A stretch of 64,000 nucleotides of DNA from Oceanospirillaceae bacterium (GCA_029938085.1 JAPYOS010000001.1:186143-250142); one strand, 5' to 3'. Shown: positions 54,111-63,455, counted from the first letter of the stretch. Made by a program: numbers and translations. The notes: generated from the letters alone by a model not told the origin.

Positions 54111-55034
54111 ATGTTACGCCTCAAACTAAGCCACTACAGAGTGGTGCAGGCCGTGCGCATCCATGGAACCGTGTCGGCAGCTGCCCAAGCGCTGGGACTC
54201 ACGCAATCCGCCTTAAGCCACCAAATCGCAGAAGCTGAGCGACGCTTAGGCAGTAAATTATTTGCCCGCATTGGTCGCAGATTACGGCTGACTTCGGCGG
54301 GGGAGTTTTTAGCCTCCAGTGCAGACACCATTCTTATGGAAGCCGGTTTAGCCGAATCGACACTCATGGGCAAAGCCGACACAGAACCTAGCGAAGTGAT
54401 CCGTATTGGCACCTTTGCCTATAACAGTTATCGCTGGCTGCCGTCCTTTTTGCAGCAAATTCAACAGCAATGGCCAAATCTATATTTTGAGTTTATTACC
54501 GACACCCACAAAGTGCCCATTAGCAGCACCCTCGATGGCGACGTCGATATTGCTATCACCGCGGGGCGGTTTGTATCTGGTGGCGCCCACGTACACACAT
54601 TATTTGAGGATGAATTAGTAGCCATCTGTGCGCTTGATAAATCGGTGCCAAACAACGGTTATATGCTTGCCGAAGACTTCTTAAACGAACCTTTTATCAC
54701 TTACTCAACAGTGTATGAAACCGGCTTCGAAGAGCAGTTACTATGGCGTCCAGCCGCGTGTAGGCCACACAATTACTTGCGTGCGGGCAATACCGAAGCC
54801 GTGATAGAGATGGTGAAAGCCGGTTTTGGACGCTCTATTCTGAGCCGTTGGGCGGTACAGCCCTACTTAGATGAGGAGGAACTATTGGCGCAGCCAGTCA
54901 CGGCAGACGGCATACCCATTCAATGGAGTGCCTTAGTACGCAAGAACCACCAAAACGTGGACTTGCTTAACCAGGTGGCGCAGCAGTTGCAGCAATGGTG
55001 CCACGCACAGTTTAAACCCCCAAAGCCGGAATAA
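54111..55034 (+). CDS. LysR-family transcriptional regulator
   Basis: The 307-residue regulator has an N-terminal winged helix-turn-helix (YRVVQAVRIHGTVSAAAQALGLTQSALSHQIAEAERRLGSKLFARIGRRLRLTSAG, residues about 8-63) and a periplasmic-binding-like effector domain. The start of the domain is unusually close to the N-terminus, as is normal for LTTRs. It is divergent from the mttB-like operon with 101 bases between starts, so it most likely controls that operon. Its last 23 bases overlap the convergent dehalogenase gene. Confidence 0.9.
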   Translation: MLRLKLSHYRVVQAVRIHGTVSAAAQALGLTQSALSHQIAEAERRLGSKLFARIGRRLRLTSAGEFLASSADTILMEAGLAESTLMGKADTEPSEVIRIGTFAYNSYRWLPSFLQQIQQQWPNLYFEFITDTHKVPISSTLDGDVDIAITAGRFVSGGAHVHTLFEDELVAICALDKSVPNNGYMLAEDFLNEPFITYSTVYETGFEEQLLWRPAACRPHNYLRAGNTEAVIEMVKAGFGRSILSRWAVQPYLDEEELLAQPVTADGIPIQWSALVRKNHQNVDLLNQVAQQLQQWCHAQFKPPKPE

Positions 55035-55695
55035 CTTGCTGCAAGTTGTCCAGTATCAAAGTCGGGGCATGAGACAATGGCTCTGGAGGCTGCGAAAAAC
55101 GATTAATCCAAGCCACATGAAAACCAAAATTCACAGCTCCCGCCACATCCCACGCATTACTTGAATAAAATAACACCTGTTGTTTAGCCACACCAAATGA
55201 GTCTAACGCCAACTGGTACACCCGTGGGTCGGGTTTGTATATGGCCAAATCATCAACAGAGATAACCTGATCAATCAAATCCCCAATTTGGGCATAGGTC
55301 ACTGCCGCCTTCAACATCGCTGGCGAGCCGTTAGATAGGATGGCTGTAGCAATGCCCGCCTCCCGCAACTGCTTAAGCGTAGCCGCAACTTCTGGGTAAC
55401 TGGCAAGCTGGTTATAGGAGTGGAGCAGCCGCTGTTCAAGGGTCGCGTCGCTTACCGCATGAGCCTGCAAAGCATAACTAAGGGCTTGAGCGGTGACTTG
55501 CTGGAAGTCCACATAACGCCCCATAAGACTGCGTAGCCAGGTATATTCAAGCTGCTTTTGCCTCCACAGCATAGAGATTGACTGTGCCTGAGCACCGAGT
55601 GTCTGCACATGTGGGCCAACCGCCGAATGTACATCAAACAGGGTACCATAGGCATCAAAAACACATAGTTTTACTGCGCTTAGGTCTGGCTTCAT
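55012..55695 (-). CDS. HAD-superfamily haloacid dehalogenase, type II
   Basis: The 227-residue protein has HAD motif I CVFDAYGTLFD (nucleophile aspartate), motif II AILSNGSP, the lysine of motif III in IYKPDPRVYQLAL, and motif IV VLFYSSNAWDVAGAVNFGF, which is the L-2-haloacid dehalogenase signature. Substrates in such bacteria may be 2-haloacids or unknown phosphate esters. The 3' end overlaps the lysR gene by 23 bases. Upstream begins the 930-base mobile-element scar. Confidence 0.88.
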   Translation of the reverse strand: MKPDLSAVKLCVFDAYGTLFDVHSAVGPHVQTLGAQAQSISMLWRQKQLEYTWLRSLMGRYVDFQQVTAQALSYALQAHAVSDATLEQRLLHSYNQLASYPEVAATLKQLREAGIATAILSNGSPAMLKAAVTYAQIGDLIDQVISVDDLAIYKPDPRVYQLALDSFGVAKQQVLFYSSNAWDVAGAVNFGFHVAWINRFSQPPEPLSHAPTLILDNLQQVIPALGV

Positions 55696-55786
55696 ATAGG
55701 TATTCCTCTGCCACCATTGCCTTAGTAGTTATACCTATTTTCACAGTCTCGCGCAAAATTAAAATCATGTTCAAAGTTTTTATTAC

Positions 55787-55814
55787 GGGTTTCGGGTTTC
55801 GGGTTTCGGGTTTC
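55787..55814 (+). repeat. Tandem heptamer GGGTTTC, four perfect copies
   Basis: The unit GGGTTTC is repeated exactly four times (28 bases), preceded by TTAC and followed by GCAATAAC. On the minus strand it reads GAAACCC. It stands in the non-coding scar between the dehalogenase and the integrase remnant. Copy number could vary between strains. Confidence 0.9.
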
Positions 55815-55930
55815 GCAATAACATTGCGGCAAAATATGGTTTCTAACTCTTCTCGTAAGGACATTTGCGCTTTCCAACGATCACCCACGCGCTGAAACCA
55901 ACTCAAACGCCCGCTCAAGATGCTGCTGCA

Positions 55931-56331
55931 TCACCGCCAACAATACCCAGTGCCGTAACCTTCTCCCGAAGATTGTGCAGACACCCAGCCACCAATTGCG
56001 TCAATCACCGGTACTGGACACTCTACTTCGCGTACTAAATCCCTACCCGTATGCCTAAACGAATGCGCTGTTACGCCTTTAACAACTCGTGGTTTTAGCC
56101 ACTTATTCACAGCAGCACTTCAACAGCATAACGAGGAAGACCCACTAGCGGTATTTGCCTTTCACTTGAGCGAGTTTTCAAGTTTCTTAGTGTGTTGGCT
56201 CTAATGCAAACAGTCATCATATCGCCCTTCATCACAATATCGTCCTGCAATAAGCCAGCAGCCTCACTCAAACGCACCAATGACCCAGACAGCAGAAGTA
56301 TCAACAGCCGTCTCTCATCGCCGATCTCCAC
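55931..56331 (-). pseudogene. Tyrosine recombinase (phage-type integrase), frameshifted remnant
   Basis: Read on the minus strand, the first part (56331-56107) gives DERRLLILLLSGSLVRLSEAAGLLQDDI and NLKTRSSERQIPLVG, the box I and beta-sheet lysine region of a tyrosine recombinase catalytic domain. After a stop, the frame shifts by one and continues WLKPRVVKGVTAHSFRHTGRD, then VPVIDAIGGWVSAQSSGEGYGTGY, the HxxR box and the end of the domain. The reading ends at TGA (55931-55933). The N-terminal core-binding domain is not recognisable. It is an inactive relic of an integrative element. Confidence 0.8.
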
Positions 56332-56625
56332 GCATTGAGGCGGTAGCCCGCGAGACTATGCAGCATCACAACCGGTGCAACATTCAGTGCAAATTCTGGG
56401 TCATAATTGGATGCAATCTAACACCCATTGTAAGCGCGTGAGTACCAGGTAAATTCAAGTGCTTGCTGGCCATTTTTTCCACGCCATAGGTCGGTGAATG
56501 ACTTGTTTAATAGATAGTAAAATTGGCCCGCAGTAGAACTCTAGGCCTTAGGCTATATAGTTTTTTTGCTGCCTTGAGTCCCCTTGACTGGTGCGGATTT
56601 GAGGCTGGCCATTGTAGAGTGTGGA

Positions 56626-58140
56626 TCATGGAGAATTGAGTTCAGGTTCTACACTGACGTAGGTTTTACTCACTTCACCGTCTAAGCTTGTAGTTTGTAA
56701 GACCACCTTAAATCCCCACAGTCGGTGCAAGTGTTTGAGCATCTCGTCGGTTTTGTCGGACATAGGCCTGTCATCAACCTGAGTATGCTGCAAGGTCAGG
56801 CTGCGATCACCACGCAAGGCCACATTAATCACTTGAACATTGGGTTCGGTGCGGTTTAAACTGTATTCAGATGCTAGATCGGCACGGATCTGTTGATATC
56901 CTTGTTCGTCATGTATGGCAGACACCAACACATGGTCCAATCGTTCATCATCGACCACGGTAAACAATTTTAGATCTCGAATGACCTTGGGCGACAGGTA
57001 TTGCAAAATGAAACTTTCGTCCTTGAAGTTGCGCATGGCAAAATCTAAGGACTGTTGCCAGTCACTGCCAGCTAAATCGGGAAACCATTGGTTATCTTCT
57101 TCTGTGGGGGTTTCACAAATGCGCCTAATGTCGGTCATCATTGCGTATCCCAAGGTATAGGGATTGATGCCGCTATAAGCAGGATTATTAAAGTCAGCCT
57201 GACGTAATACGCGGCTGTGAATGTCAAAAAACTCCAACATAAAACCTTCGCCAACAAGCCCTTGGGCATGCAATTCAGTAAAAATGGTGTAGTGCCAAAA
57301 ACAAGCCCAGCCCTCGTTCATCACCTTGGTTTGTTTTTGGGGGTAAAAATATTGCGCAATTTTGCGCACGATACGTACCACTTCACGTTGCCAAGGTTCC
57401 AAAATGGGAGAATTTTTTTCGATAAAATAAAGAAGGTTTTCTTCTGGTTCTGCAGGGAATTCGAGTTCATCTTGTTCCAAGGCACCTTCTTTGTCGGCTT
57501 GAGGTATGGTGGCCCACAAGTGATTTACTTGCTTTTGCAGGGCCACTTCGCGGTCTTTTTGAAGCAGCTTTTCCTCGGCTTTACTAAGCGCTGGAGGCCG
57601 TACATAGCGGTTAACACCGTGAGTCATAAGGGCGTGACATGAATCTAATACCTGTTCCACTTCATCTACACCGTGTTGGTCTTCGCATTGTAAAATATAA
57701 TCTTTGGCAAACACCATGTAGTCAACAATAGCACTGGCGTCTGTCCATTCGCGGAACATGTAGTTGCCTTTAAAAAACGAATTGTGTCCGTAACAAGCGT
57801 GGGCAATCACCAATACTTGCATGGCCATAGTGTTCTCTTCCATTAAATAGGCAATGCAGGGAGACGAATTAATCACCATTTCGTAAGCTAGGCCCATGCG
57901 TCCACTTTCGTAGCTTGCTCGAGTGGTTTCGAAGTGCTTTCCGTACGACCAGTGGAAATAGCTAATGGGTAAGCCAACGCTGGCATAAGCATCAATCATT
58001 TGTTCAGCGCTAATCACCTCCAATTGATTGCTGTAACAATCCAAACCAAAGCCCTCAGCAATACGGCTAATTTCACTGTCAAAACGCTGTAGCAAGGGCA
58101 TGGTCCACTCGGAAGAATAAGTAATAATTTTATCTTTCAT
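56626..58140 (-). CDS. ycgB: SpoVR-family protein (YcgB)
   Basis: The 504-residue protein matches the SpoVR/YcgB family: HWSYGKHFETTRASYESGRMGLAYEMVINSSPCIAYLMEENTM, VIAHACYGHNSFFKGNYMF, MNEGWACFWHYTIF and the YNP/NPYTLGYAMM stretch. The biochemical role is unknown; in Enterobacteria and Pseudomonas it is linked with yeaG-yeaH and stationary-phase control, and in Bacillus with spore cortex formation. It overlaps yeaH by four bases and is last in the operon. Confidence 0.94.
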   Translation of the reverse strand: MKDKIITYSSEWTMPLLQRFDSEISRIAEGFGLDCYSNQLEVISAEQMIDAYASVGLPISYFHWSYGKHFETTRASYESGRMGLAYEMVINSSPCIAYLMEENTMAMQVLVIAHACYGHNSFFKGNYMFREWTDASAIVDYMVFAKDYILQCEDQHGVDEVEQVLDSCHALMTHGVNRYVRPPALSKAEEKLLQKDREVALQKQVNHLWATIPQADKEGALEQDELEFPAEPEENLLYFIEKNSPILEPWQREVVRIVRKIAQYFYPQKQTKVMNEGWACFWHYTIFTELHAQGLVGEGFMLEFFDIHSRVLRQADFNNPAYSGINPYTLGYAMMTDIRRICETPTEEDNQWFPDLAGSDWQQSLDFAMRNFKDESFILQYLSPKVIRDLKLFTVVDDERLDHVLVSAIHDEQGYQQIRADLASEYSLNRTEPNVQVINVALRGDRSLTLQHTQVDDRPMSDKTDEMLKHLHRLWGFKVVLQTTSLDGEVSKTYVSVEPELNSP

Positions 58141-59402
58141 TGCGATTTCTCCCGGCTAAATAGATCATGAAATACTGGGTAAATATCTTTCACACTGGTG
58201 ATGGATCGCATAGCAAAGTGGCCGCCATGGGTAACGGCAAGGGGAGCATAATTTAACCATAGGGGTTTTTCGGTGTGCACGCCAATTTCCACATAGGTAA
58301 AATATTGGCACAGGGGTACTAATTTGTTAATGAGGTGTCGGCAACGGTCGCTATCGTCTGCCCAATTATCTCCGTCTGAGGCTTGAGCAACATAAATATT
58401 CCAATTATGACTGGGGTAGCGTTGTTGGATAATGTCTAAAGCGAGCTGTAAAGCGCTTGAGACTATAGTGCCTCCTGATTCTGGAGAATAAAAAAAGGTT
58501 TTATCGTCCACCTCCCTGGCCTGGGTATGGTGGCTAATGAACACAATTTCGGTTTTTCCATATTGACGTTCTAGAAACAGATACAATAATAAAAAATAAC
58601 GCTTGGCCATATCTTTCATGGCCTGGGTCATGGAACCCGACACATCCATAATGCAAAACATGACTGCACTGGTGGCTGGATTAGGCACCTTGGTGAGATT
58701 ATGAAAACGTAAATCCACTTCCTCCAAAAAAGGCAGCGACGACTTCCGCTTCAGCAGGCGCTGTAATTCGGCCTCTAATTTCAAGCGTTCTTCAATACCA
58801 AGGTCGCCTTGTTCGACCTGTAATTGCAGCGCCAAAATACGTTTCTTAAGATTGGCGGTTAAGGCAATACGGCGCCCACGGGCCCGAGACATGGTGCGCA
58901 GTACGTTAAGTTTTTCTGGAGATCCTTGAGCTGTAAAGCCTGCGTTACGGTACTTAGGGGATTCCTGCTTACTCAAATTCTTTTTAACTAGATAGGGTAA
59001 CGCTAAGCCATCAAATAAATAGTCTAAGTATTCTGCTCGAGTAATTTGGAAGGTGAATTCATTTTCGTACTGGCCGTCATCGCTGGAGCCATCCCCCGAT
59101 CCTCCACCGCCTGCGCCGCCAGAGGGGCGCATCATTTTGTCACCTACCTGAAACTGCTTATTACCCGGTAAAACATGAGTCACCTGGCCACCTGGGCCGT
59201 GTCCAAACACCGGCTCAGAGATGTCGGCTTTGGGCACACTTACCTCGCCACCGCGCCCAAGGTCATCCATGGCGCGTCTGCTAACGGCCTCCTCAACCGC
59301 TTCCTTAATGCGTGCCTGCACCCGCTTCATTAACCGCTGTCGATTAACCGAGCTCTTATTAGTACTATTAAAACGTCGATCAATGATATGCAACATAGGC
59401 AA
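58137..59402 (-). CDS. yeaH: YeaH/DUF444-family protein (VWA-like)
   Basis: The 421-residue protein has a basic N-terminus (IIDRRFNSTNKSSVNRQRLMKRVQARIKEAV), a GPGGQVTHVLPGNKQFQVGDKMMRP stretch, a glycine-rich linker (GGAGGGGSGDGSSDDG), and a VWA-like domain with MIDAS-type motif MDVSGSMTQAMKD and VFISHHTQAREVDDKTFFYSPESGGT. It is the partner of the PrkA/YeaG kinase in E. coli and its relatives; the exact activity is unknown. It lies eight bases after prkA and overlaps spoVR. Confidence 0.95.
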   Translation of the reverse strand: MPMLHIIDRRFNSTNKSSVNRQRLMKRVQARIKEAVEEAVSRRAMDDLGRGGEVSVPKADISEPVFGHGPGGQVTHVLPGNKQFQVGDKMMRPSGGAGGGGSGDGSSDDGQYENEFTFQITRAEYLDYLFDGLALPYLVKKNLSKQESPKYRNAGFTAQGSPEKLNVLRTMSRARGRRIALTANLKKRILALQLQVEQGDLGIEERLKLEAELQRLLKRKSSLPFLEEVDLRFHNLTKVPNPATSAVMFCIMDVSGSMTQAMKDMAKRYFLLLYLFLERQYGKTEIVFISHHTQAREVDDKTFFYSPESGGTIVSSALQLALDIIQQRYPSHNWNIYVAQASDGDNWADDSDRCRHLINKLVPLCQYFTYVEIGVHTEKPLWLNYAPLAVTHGGHFAMRSITSVKDIYPVFHDLFSREKSQ

Positions 59403-59410
59403 ATCTCCAC

Positions 59411-61333
59411 TCAGTTCGACTTGCTAGCCCTCAAGAACCATTCTGACAATAAACGCACCTGGCGCTCGGTGTAACCTTTATCGACCATACGTTTAACAAA
59501 ATCGCTGTGTTTTTTCTGGTCCTTTTTGGATGCTTTAGCATTAAATGAAATCACAGGAAGCAAGTCTTCGGTGTTGGAAAACATTTTTTTCTCGATCACC
59601 ACCCGTAGCTTTTCATAGCTCAGCCAAGAAGGGCTCTTGCCCTCATGCTTGGCCCGGGTACGGAGTACAAAGTTAACCACTTCGTTACGAAAATCTTTGG
59701 GGTTGCTGATACCAGCCGGCTTTTCGATTTTTTCCAACTCGTCGTTAATGGCGGCACGATCCAAAATGTCACCCGTATCAGGGTGGCGGTATTCCTGATC
59801 TTGAATCCACAGATCCGAATAAGTCACGTAACGGTCAAAAATGTTTTGACCGTAATCGGCATAGGATTCCAAATAGGCCGTTTGAATTTCTTTGCCAATA
59901 AACTTAATGTACTTTTGGGTAATGTACTCCTTGAGGTAACCCACTAGACGCTCGTATATTTCGGTCGCAAATTGCTGCTGCTCTAGGTCTTTTTGCAATA
60001 CGTAAAACAAATGCACTGGGTTTGCGGCAATTTCTTCAACGTCGTGATTAAAGACTTTTGATAGAATCTTAAAGGCAAAGCGAGTGGATAAACCGGTCAT
60101 ACCTTCGTTCACTCCCGCAGCATCTTTGTATTCTTGTATAGGCTTGGCTTTAGGGTCCGTGTCCTTCAAGGATTCACCGTTATAAACCCGCATTTTGGAA
60201 TAAATACTTGAGTTTTCTATGTCCTTAAGGCGTGACAAAACAGAAAATTGGGCCAACAGATTAAGGGTGTCTGGGGCACACTGTGCCTTCGATAAGGAAC
60301 TGTTATCCAGTAGCTTTTGGTAAATTTTAATTTCTTCGCTGTAGCGCAAACAATAAGGTACTTTGACGATATTGACCCGGTCGATAAAGGCCTCATTCGT
60401 CTTGTTGTTTTTGAAGGCCTCCCATTCCGATTCGTTGGAGTGAGCCACCACCATGCCGTCAAAGGGGATGGAACCGATGGCCTCGGTGCTGTTGTAATTG
60501 CCCTCTTGGGTGGCTGTGAGTAAAGGATGGAGCACCTTCACGGGCGCCTTAAACATTTCCACAAATTCCATAAGTCCACGGTTTGCTCGGCACAAGCCAC
60601 CGGAATAACTATATGAATCAGTATCGTTTTGGGAGTAGTCTTCCAGTTTTCTGATATCTACCTTGCCCACTAGGCTGGAAATGTCTTGATTATTTTCGTC
60701 ACCGGGCTCGGTTTTAGAAATAGCCACTTGATCGAGGGTCGAGGGGAAAAGTTTGATCACCTTAAACTTGTTAAGATCACCGCCAAATTCGTGCAAACGT
60801 TTGACTGCCCAAGGCGACATAACCGACTTCAAGTAGCGTTCAGCAATGCCGTATTCTTCGCGCAATATGGCACCATCTTCGCCAACATCAAACAATCCAA
60901 GGGGCGATTCGAAAATAGGAGAACCTTCGATGGCATAAAAAGGTACAGCTTCCAATAGCCGCTTGAGCTGTTCGGCCACTGAGGATTTACCACCCCCTAC
61001 CGGCCCCAGCAAATACAATATCTGTTTCTTTTCTTCCAGACCCTGGGCGGCGTGCCTAAAGTGGGCCACTACTTGTTCTATGGTGTCGTCTAAGCCATAA
61101 AAGTCAATAAAGCTGGGGTATTTTTTAATTAATTTATTGGAGAAAATACGACTCAAAACTGGATCCAAAGAAGTATCAACCACTTCAGGTTCCCCAATTG
61201 CAAGCAGCATGCGTTCCGCTGAAGAAGCGTATACGCTAGGGTCTTTTTTACACAATTTAAGATAATCCTTGAGGGAAATTATCTCGGATTTCTTAGACTC
61301 ATAGCGAGTCTTTATCGCATCAAAAAAAGTCAT
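59411..61333 (-). CDS. yeaG: PrkA/YeaG serine protein kinase (AAA+)
   Basis: The 640-residue protein has an N-terminal AAA+ module with P-loop LGPVGGGKSS at 109-118, GSPIFESPLGLFD, the RGLMEFVEMFKAP and DGMVVAHSNESEWEAFK motifs, and a C-terminal PrkA kinase domain. In E. coli YeaG works in nitrogen-starvation and stationary-phase survival, and yeaGH are RpoS-dependent. GGAGG lies six bases upstream of the ATG. It leads a three-gene minus-strand operon, prkA-yeaH-spoVR. Confidence 0.96.
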   Translation of the reverse strand: MTFFDAIKTRYESKKSEIISLKDYLKLCKKDPSVYASSAERMLLAIGEPEVVDTSLDPVLSRIFSNKLIKKYPSFIDFYGLDDTIEQVVAHFRHAAQGLEEKKQILYLLGPVGGGKSSVAEQLKRLLEAVPFYAIEGSPIFESPLGLFDVGEDGAILREEYGIAERYLKSVMSPWAVKRLHEFGGDLNKFKVIKLFPSTLDQVAISKTEPGDENNQDISSLVGKVDIRKLEDYSQNDTDSYSYSGGLCRANRGLMEFVEMFKAPVKVLHPLLTATQEGNYNSTEAIGSIPFDGMVVAHSNESEWEAFKNNKTNEAFIDRVNIVKVPYCLRYSEEIKIYQKLLDNSSLSKAQCAPDTLNLLAQFSVLSRLKDIENSSIYSKMRVYNGESLKDTDPKAKPIQEYKDAAGVNEGMTGLSTRFAFKILSKVFNHDVEEIAANPVHLFYVLQKDLEQQQFATEIYERLVGYLKEYITQKYIKFIGKEIQTAYLESYADYGQNIFDRYVTYSDLWIQDQEYRHPDTGDILDRAAINDELEKIEKPAGISNPKDFRNEVVNFVLRTRAKHEGKSPSWLSYEKLRVVIEKKMFSNTEDLLPVISFNAKASKKDQKKHSDFVKRMVDKGYTERQVRLLSEWFLRASKSN

Positions 61334-61945
61334 GATACACCTCCACCATGGGTGCCCATAACGATCCAGGACTATGCCATGGTTAAACTATGTTTAAATT
61401 CAAATACTTCAACTCTACGCCCTATTATTTAGCTTTTATGTGGCCAAAAACGGCCTTTTCTATGATCAAACTTAATTCATTATACACCTGAAACCGAGCG
61501 ATTTATTAGTTCCTTTAGTCGAAAATGGTCTTTAGGTAGAATTATTGGTAATTAGCCGATAGTAGGGTAATGGCGGTAATGAACGCAACGCTCACAACAA
61601 ATGACTATTCACGCCACCTTTTTTTGTGTAAAACACTGTGAAATAGGCACCCAGACTTTAGGCAACTGGTTAGCATGCGCTTGCAGTCACGCAGAGTGGG
61701 TTGAAGCATCACCATCACGTAGTGACTTTGGCTTTTCAGAGGGGTAGCATAACATCACTGTGCGTAGGTTAGCCCTTGTCAGGCACTTCAAGCTGTCTTC
61801 GGCAGCGCCTAATTAGGATGGGTTGTGGCATTTTTTCGTGAGCAGCCATCCTAGTCTGCTGGTGCTATGTTGGGCTCTAACGCCAGGCTTTATCTTGAGT
61901 TTTTTGCGCTACCGAGGGTGCTATCGCCCCATGGGAGTTTTCAAT
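61334..61945. other. Long intergenic region between yeaG and the ATP-grasp gene
   Basis: These 612 bases should hold the yeaG promoter on the minus strand and that of the ATP-grasp gene on the plus strand. I looked for a sigma-54 site (GG-N10-GC type) and saw no good match. A short inverted repeat GGCC-AAAAAC-GGCC followed by TTTTC lies at about 61442-61461 on the plus strand. The open frame from 61823 that runs into the ATP-grasp gene does not look coding. Confidence 0.4.
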
Positions 61946-62872
61946 ATGAAGATTTATATACTGCATGAAAATGATGAATGGATGCCCCCCTTTAGGGAGG
62001 CATTTTCTAACATAGGTTTAACCTATGTGGAATGGCATATGCATCACGTTAAGCTTGACTTGCAGCAACCACCGCCTCAGGGGGTCTTTTATAACCGCAT
62101 GAGTGCATCATCTCATACGCGCGGCCATCGTAGCGCACCGGAATACACCTTGGCAGTGCTTTATTGGCTGGAAAGTCATCAGCGTAAGGTCGTTAACGGT
62201 TCTCGGGCACTAGATCTGGAAATCAGTAAACTGAGGCAATACCAAGCTTTACGAGTAGCAGGAATATTGGTTCCTACAACCCAAGTGGCGCGTACGTCTA
62301 CAGAATTACTTCTCCTTGCAAGCCATCAGCAAGAGCCTTTTATCATCAAGCCTAATCGCGGTGGTAAAGGGCTAGGCGTACAGTTGGTAGACAGTATCAC
62401 TAGCCTTCGCAACCTCATCAAAAAAGATCAACTACCCCATTCTTTGGACGGGCTTTACCTTGTCCAGCAGTTTATTCATAACCCGCTTGCCTACATTACA
62501 CGTTGTGAGTTTATCGGCGGAAATTTTATTTATGCGGTTAAAGTGAATACAGACCGTGGCTTTGAACTCTGCCCTGCAGATTCCTGCAACACGAACCTTC
62601 TTAATTGCCCAAGCACGAATAGTAAGGATCAATTCAGCATCATAAAAACCTTTCGAGATGACACCTTGATCCGTCAATACCAATTATTTTTGCAAACCAA
62701 CCAAATTGACATTGCTGGTATCGAATTCGTTACCGATGAGCAAGGACAAACCTGGACCTATGACGTGAACACTAACACTAATTACAACAACGCTGCAGAG
62801 TCGCTGACTCACTTCTCTGCGACCACTGAAATAGCACATTATTTAGCCTCACTTACAGCGGCCGCGCTATAG
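61946..62872 (+). CDS. ATP-grasp domain protein (RimK-like ligase)
   Basis: The 308-residue protein contains the RimK/glutathione-synthetase-type ATP-grasp motifs: FIIKPNRGGKGLGVQLVDS (ATP-binding lysine and glycine loop, about residues 132-150), RCEFIGGNFIYAVKVNT and the metal-binding WTYDVNTNTNYN near the end. Such enzymes ligate an acid to an amine, for example amino acids onto a protein or peptide tail. No carrier peptide or partner gene is recognised beside it. ATG 61946 with GGGAG nine bases upstream is preferred over an ATG at 61823. Confidence 0.85.
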   Translation: MKIYILHENDEWMPPFREAFSNIGLTYVEWHMHHVKLDLQQPPPQGVFYNRMSASSHTRGHRSAPEYTLAVLYWLESHQRKVVNGSRALDLEISKLRQYQALRVAGILVPTTQVARTSTELLLLASHQQEPFIIKPNRGGKGLGVQLVDSITSLRNLIKKDQLPHSLDGLYLVQQFIHNPLAYITRCEFIGGNFIYAVKVNTDRGFELCPADSCNTNLLNCPSTNSKDQFSIIKTFRDDTLIRQYQLFLQTNQIDIAGIEFVTDEQGQTWTYDVNTNTNYNNAAESLTHFSATTEIAHYLASLTAAAL

Positions 62873-63115
62873 CAAAAAACATGCCCCGTTATCAGGAATT
62901 TTGATTGCGTTATAACCACAATCGGCCCTATGGTACAGCCATTGAAGCACGCTGAGATTGGGGGTATGCTTGATATAATGCAAGGTAGGGGCAAGCAATT
63001 GCAGATATTGGGTAGGCCTGTCTAGGCGACACGCAGGCGCCTTAAGCGATCACTTGCGGGATAATCTCAACATCAATTTGCTATCATTTAATCACTAAAT
63101 GTGTGGGAGTAAGCT

Positions 63116-63322
63116 ATGAATGAAGATCATTTTAATATGGCAATCAGAACATTTTTGAAACAAATGGGCGTTACATCGCAGCGCGCAATCGAGCAGGCTA
63201 TCACCCAGGCAGCCGCCTCAGGCTCGCTGCATGGTGTTGAAACGTTTGATCTAAAAATGACCCTGGAATCACCCTCAATCGGCCTCAATCATTGCCTTCA
63301 AGGCACCATTTCCATGACATGA
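63116..63322 (+). CDS. Small conserved protein, DUF6494 type
   Basis: The 68-residue protein reads MNEDHFNMAIRTFLKQMGVTSQRAIEQAI and ends with the paired-strand pattern KMTLESPSIGLNHCLQGTI, as in DUF6494 family members (MNEDxFNMxIRxFLKxVGVTSQREIE...). The function is unknown. GGAG lies six bases before the ATG. It stands alone between the ATP-grasp gene and the next small gene. Confidence 0.75.
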   Translation: MNEDHFNMAIRTFLKQMGVTSQRAIEQAITQAAASGSLHGVETFDLKMTLESPSIGLNHCLQGTISMT

Positions 63323-63396
63323 TTGTTTGTATTAGTAACTGCATACCTTGTGCACATTCTATAGTGGATCGTCTGCTGATCTGGCGCATGGGCAAC

Positions 63397-63402
63397 TATA
63401 AT
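63397..63402 (+). promoter_or_regulatory. Perfect -10 box (TATAAT) upstream of the DUF2789-like gene
   Basis: TATAAT lies 53 bases before the ATG at 63456. A -35 at the right distance (63374 area, TGCTGA) is weak. A small hairpin CGGTT-TTT-AACCG follows before the ribosome site GGGAG. Confidence 0.45.
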
Positions 63403-63455
63403 AAGACCTCTAAGAGAAATAGCGGTTTTTAACCGACAAAAATGACGGGAGAATT

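Noticed and set aside
61334-61822. Sigma-54 promoter upstream of yeaG
   Set aside because: No acceptable GG-N10-GC element was found on the minus strand in this region.
61823-61945. Start of the ATP-grasp protein at 61823
   Set aside because: The first 41 residues are hydrophobic and Cys/Trp-rich without family features; ATG 61946 has GGGAG at good spacing.
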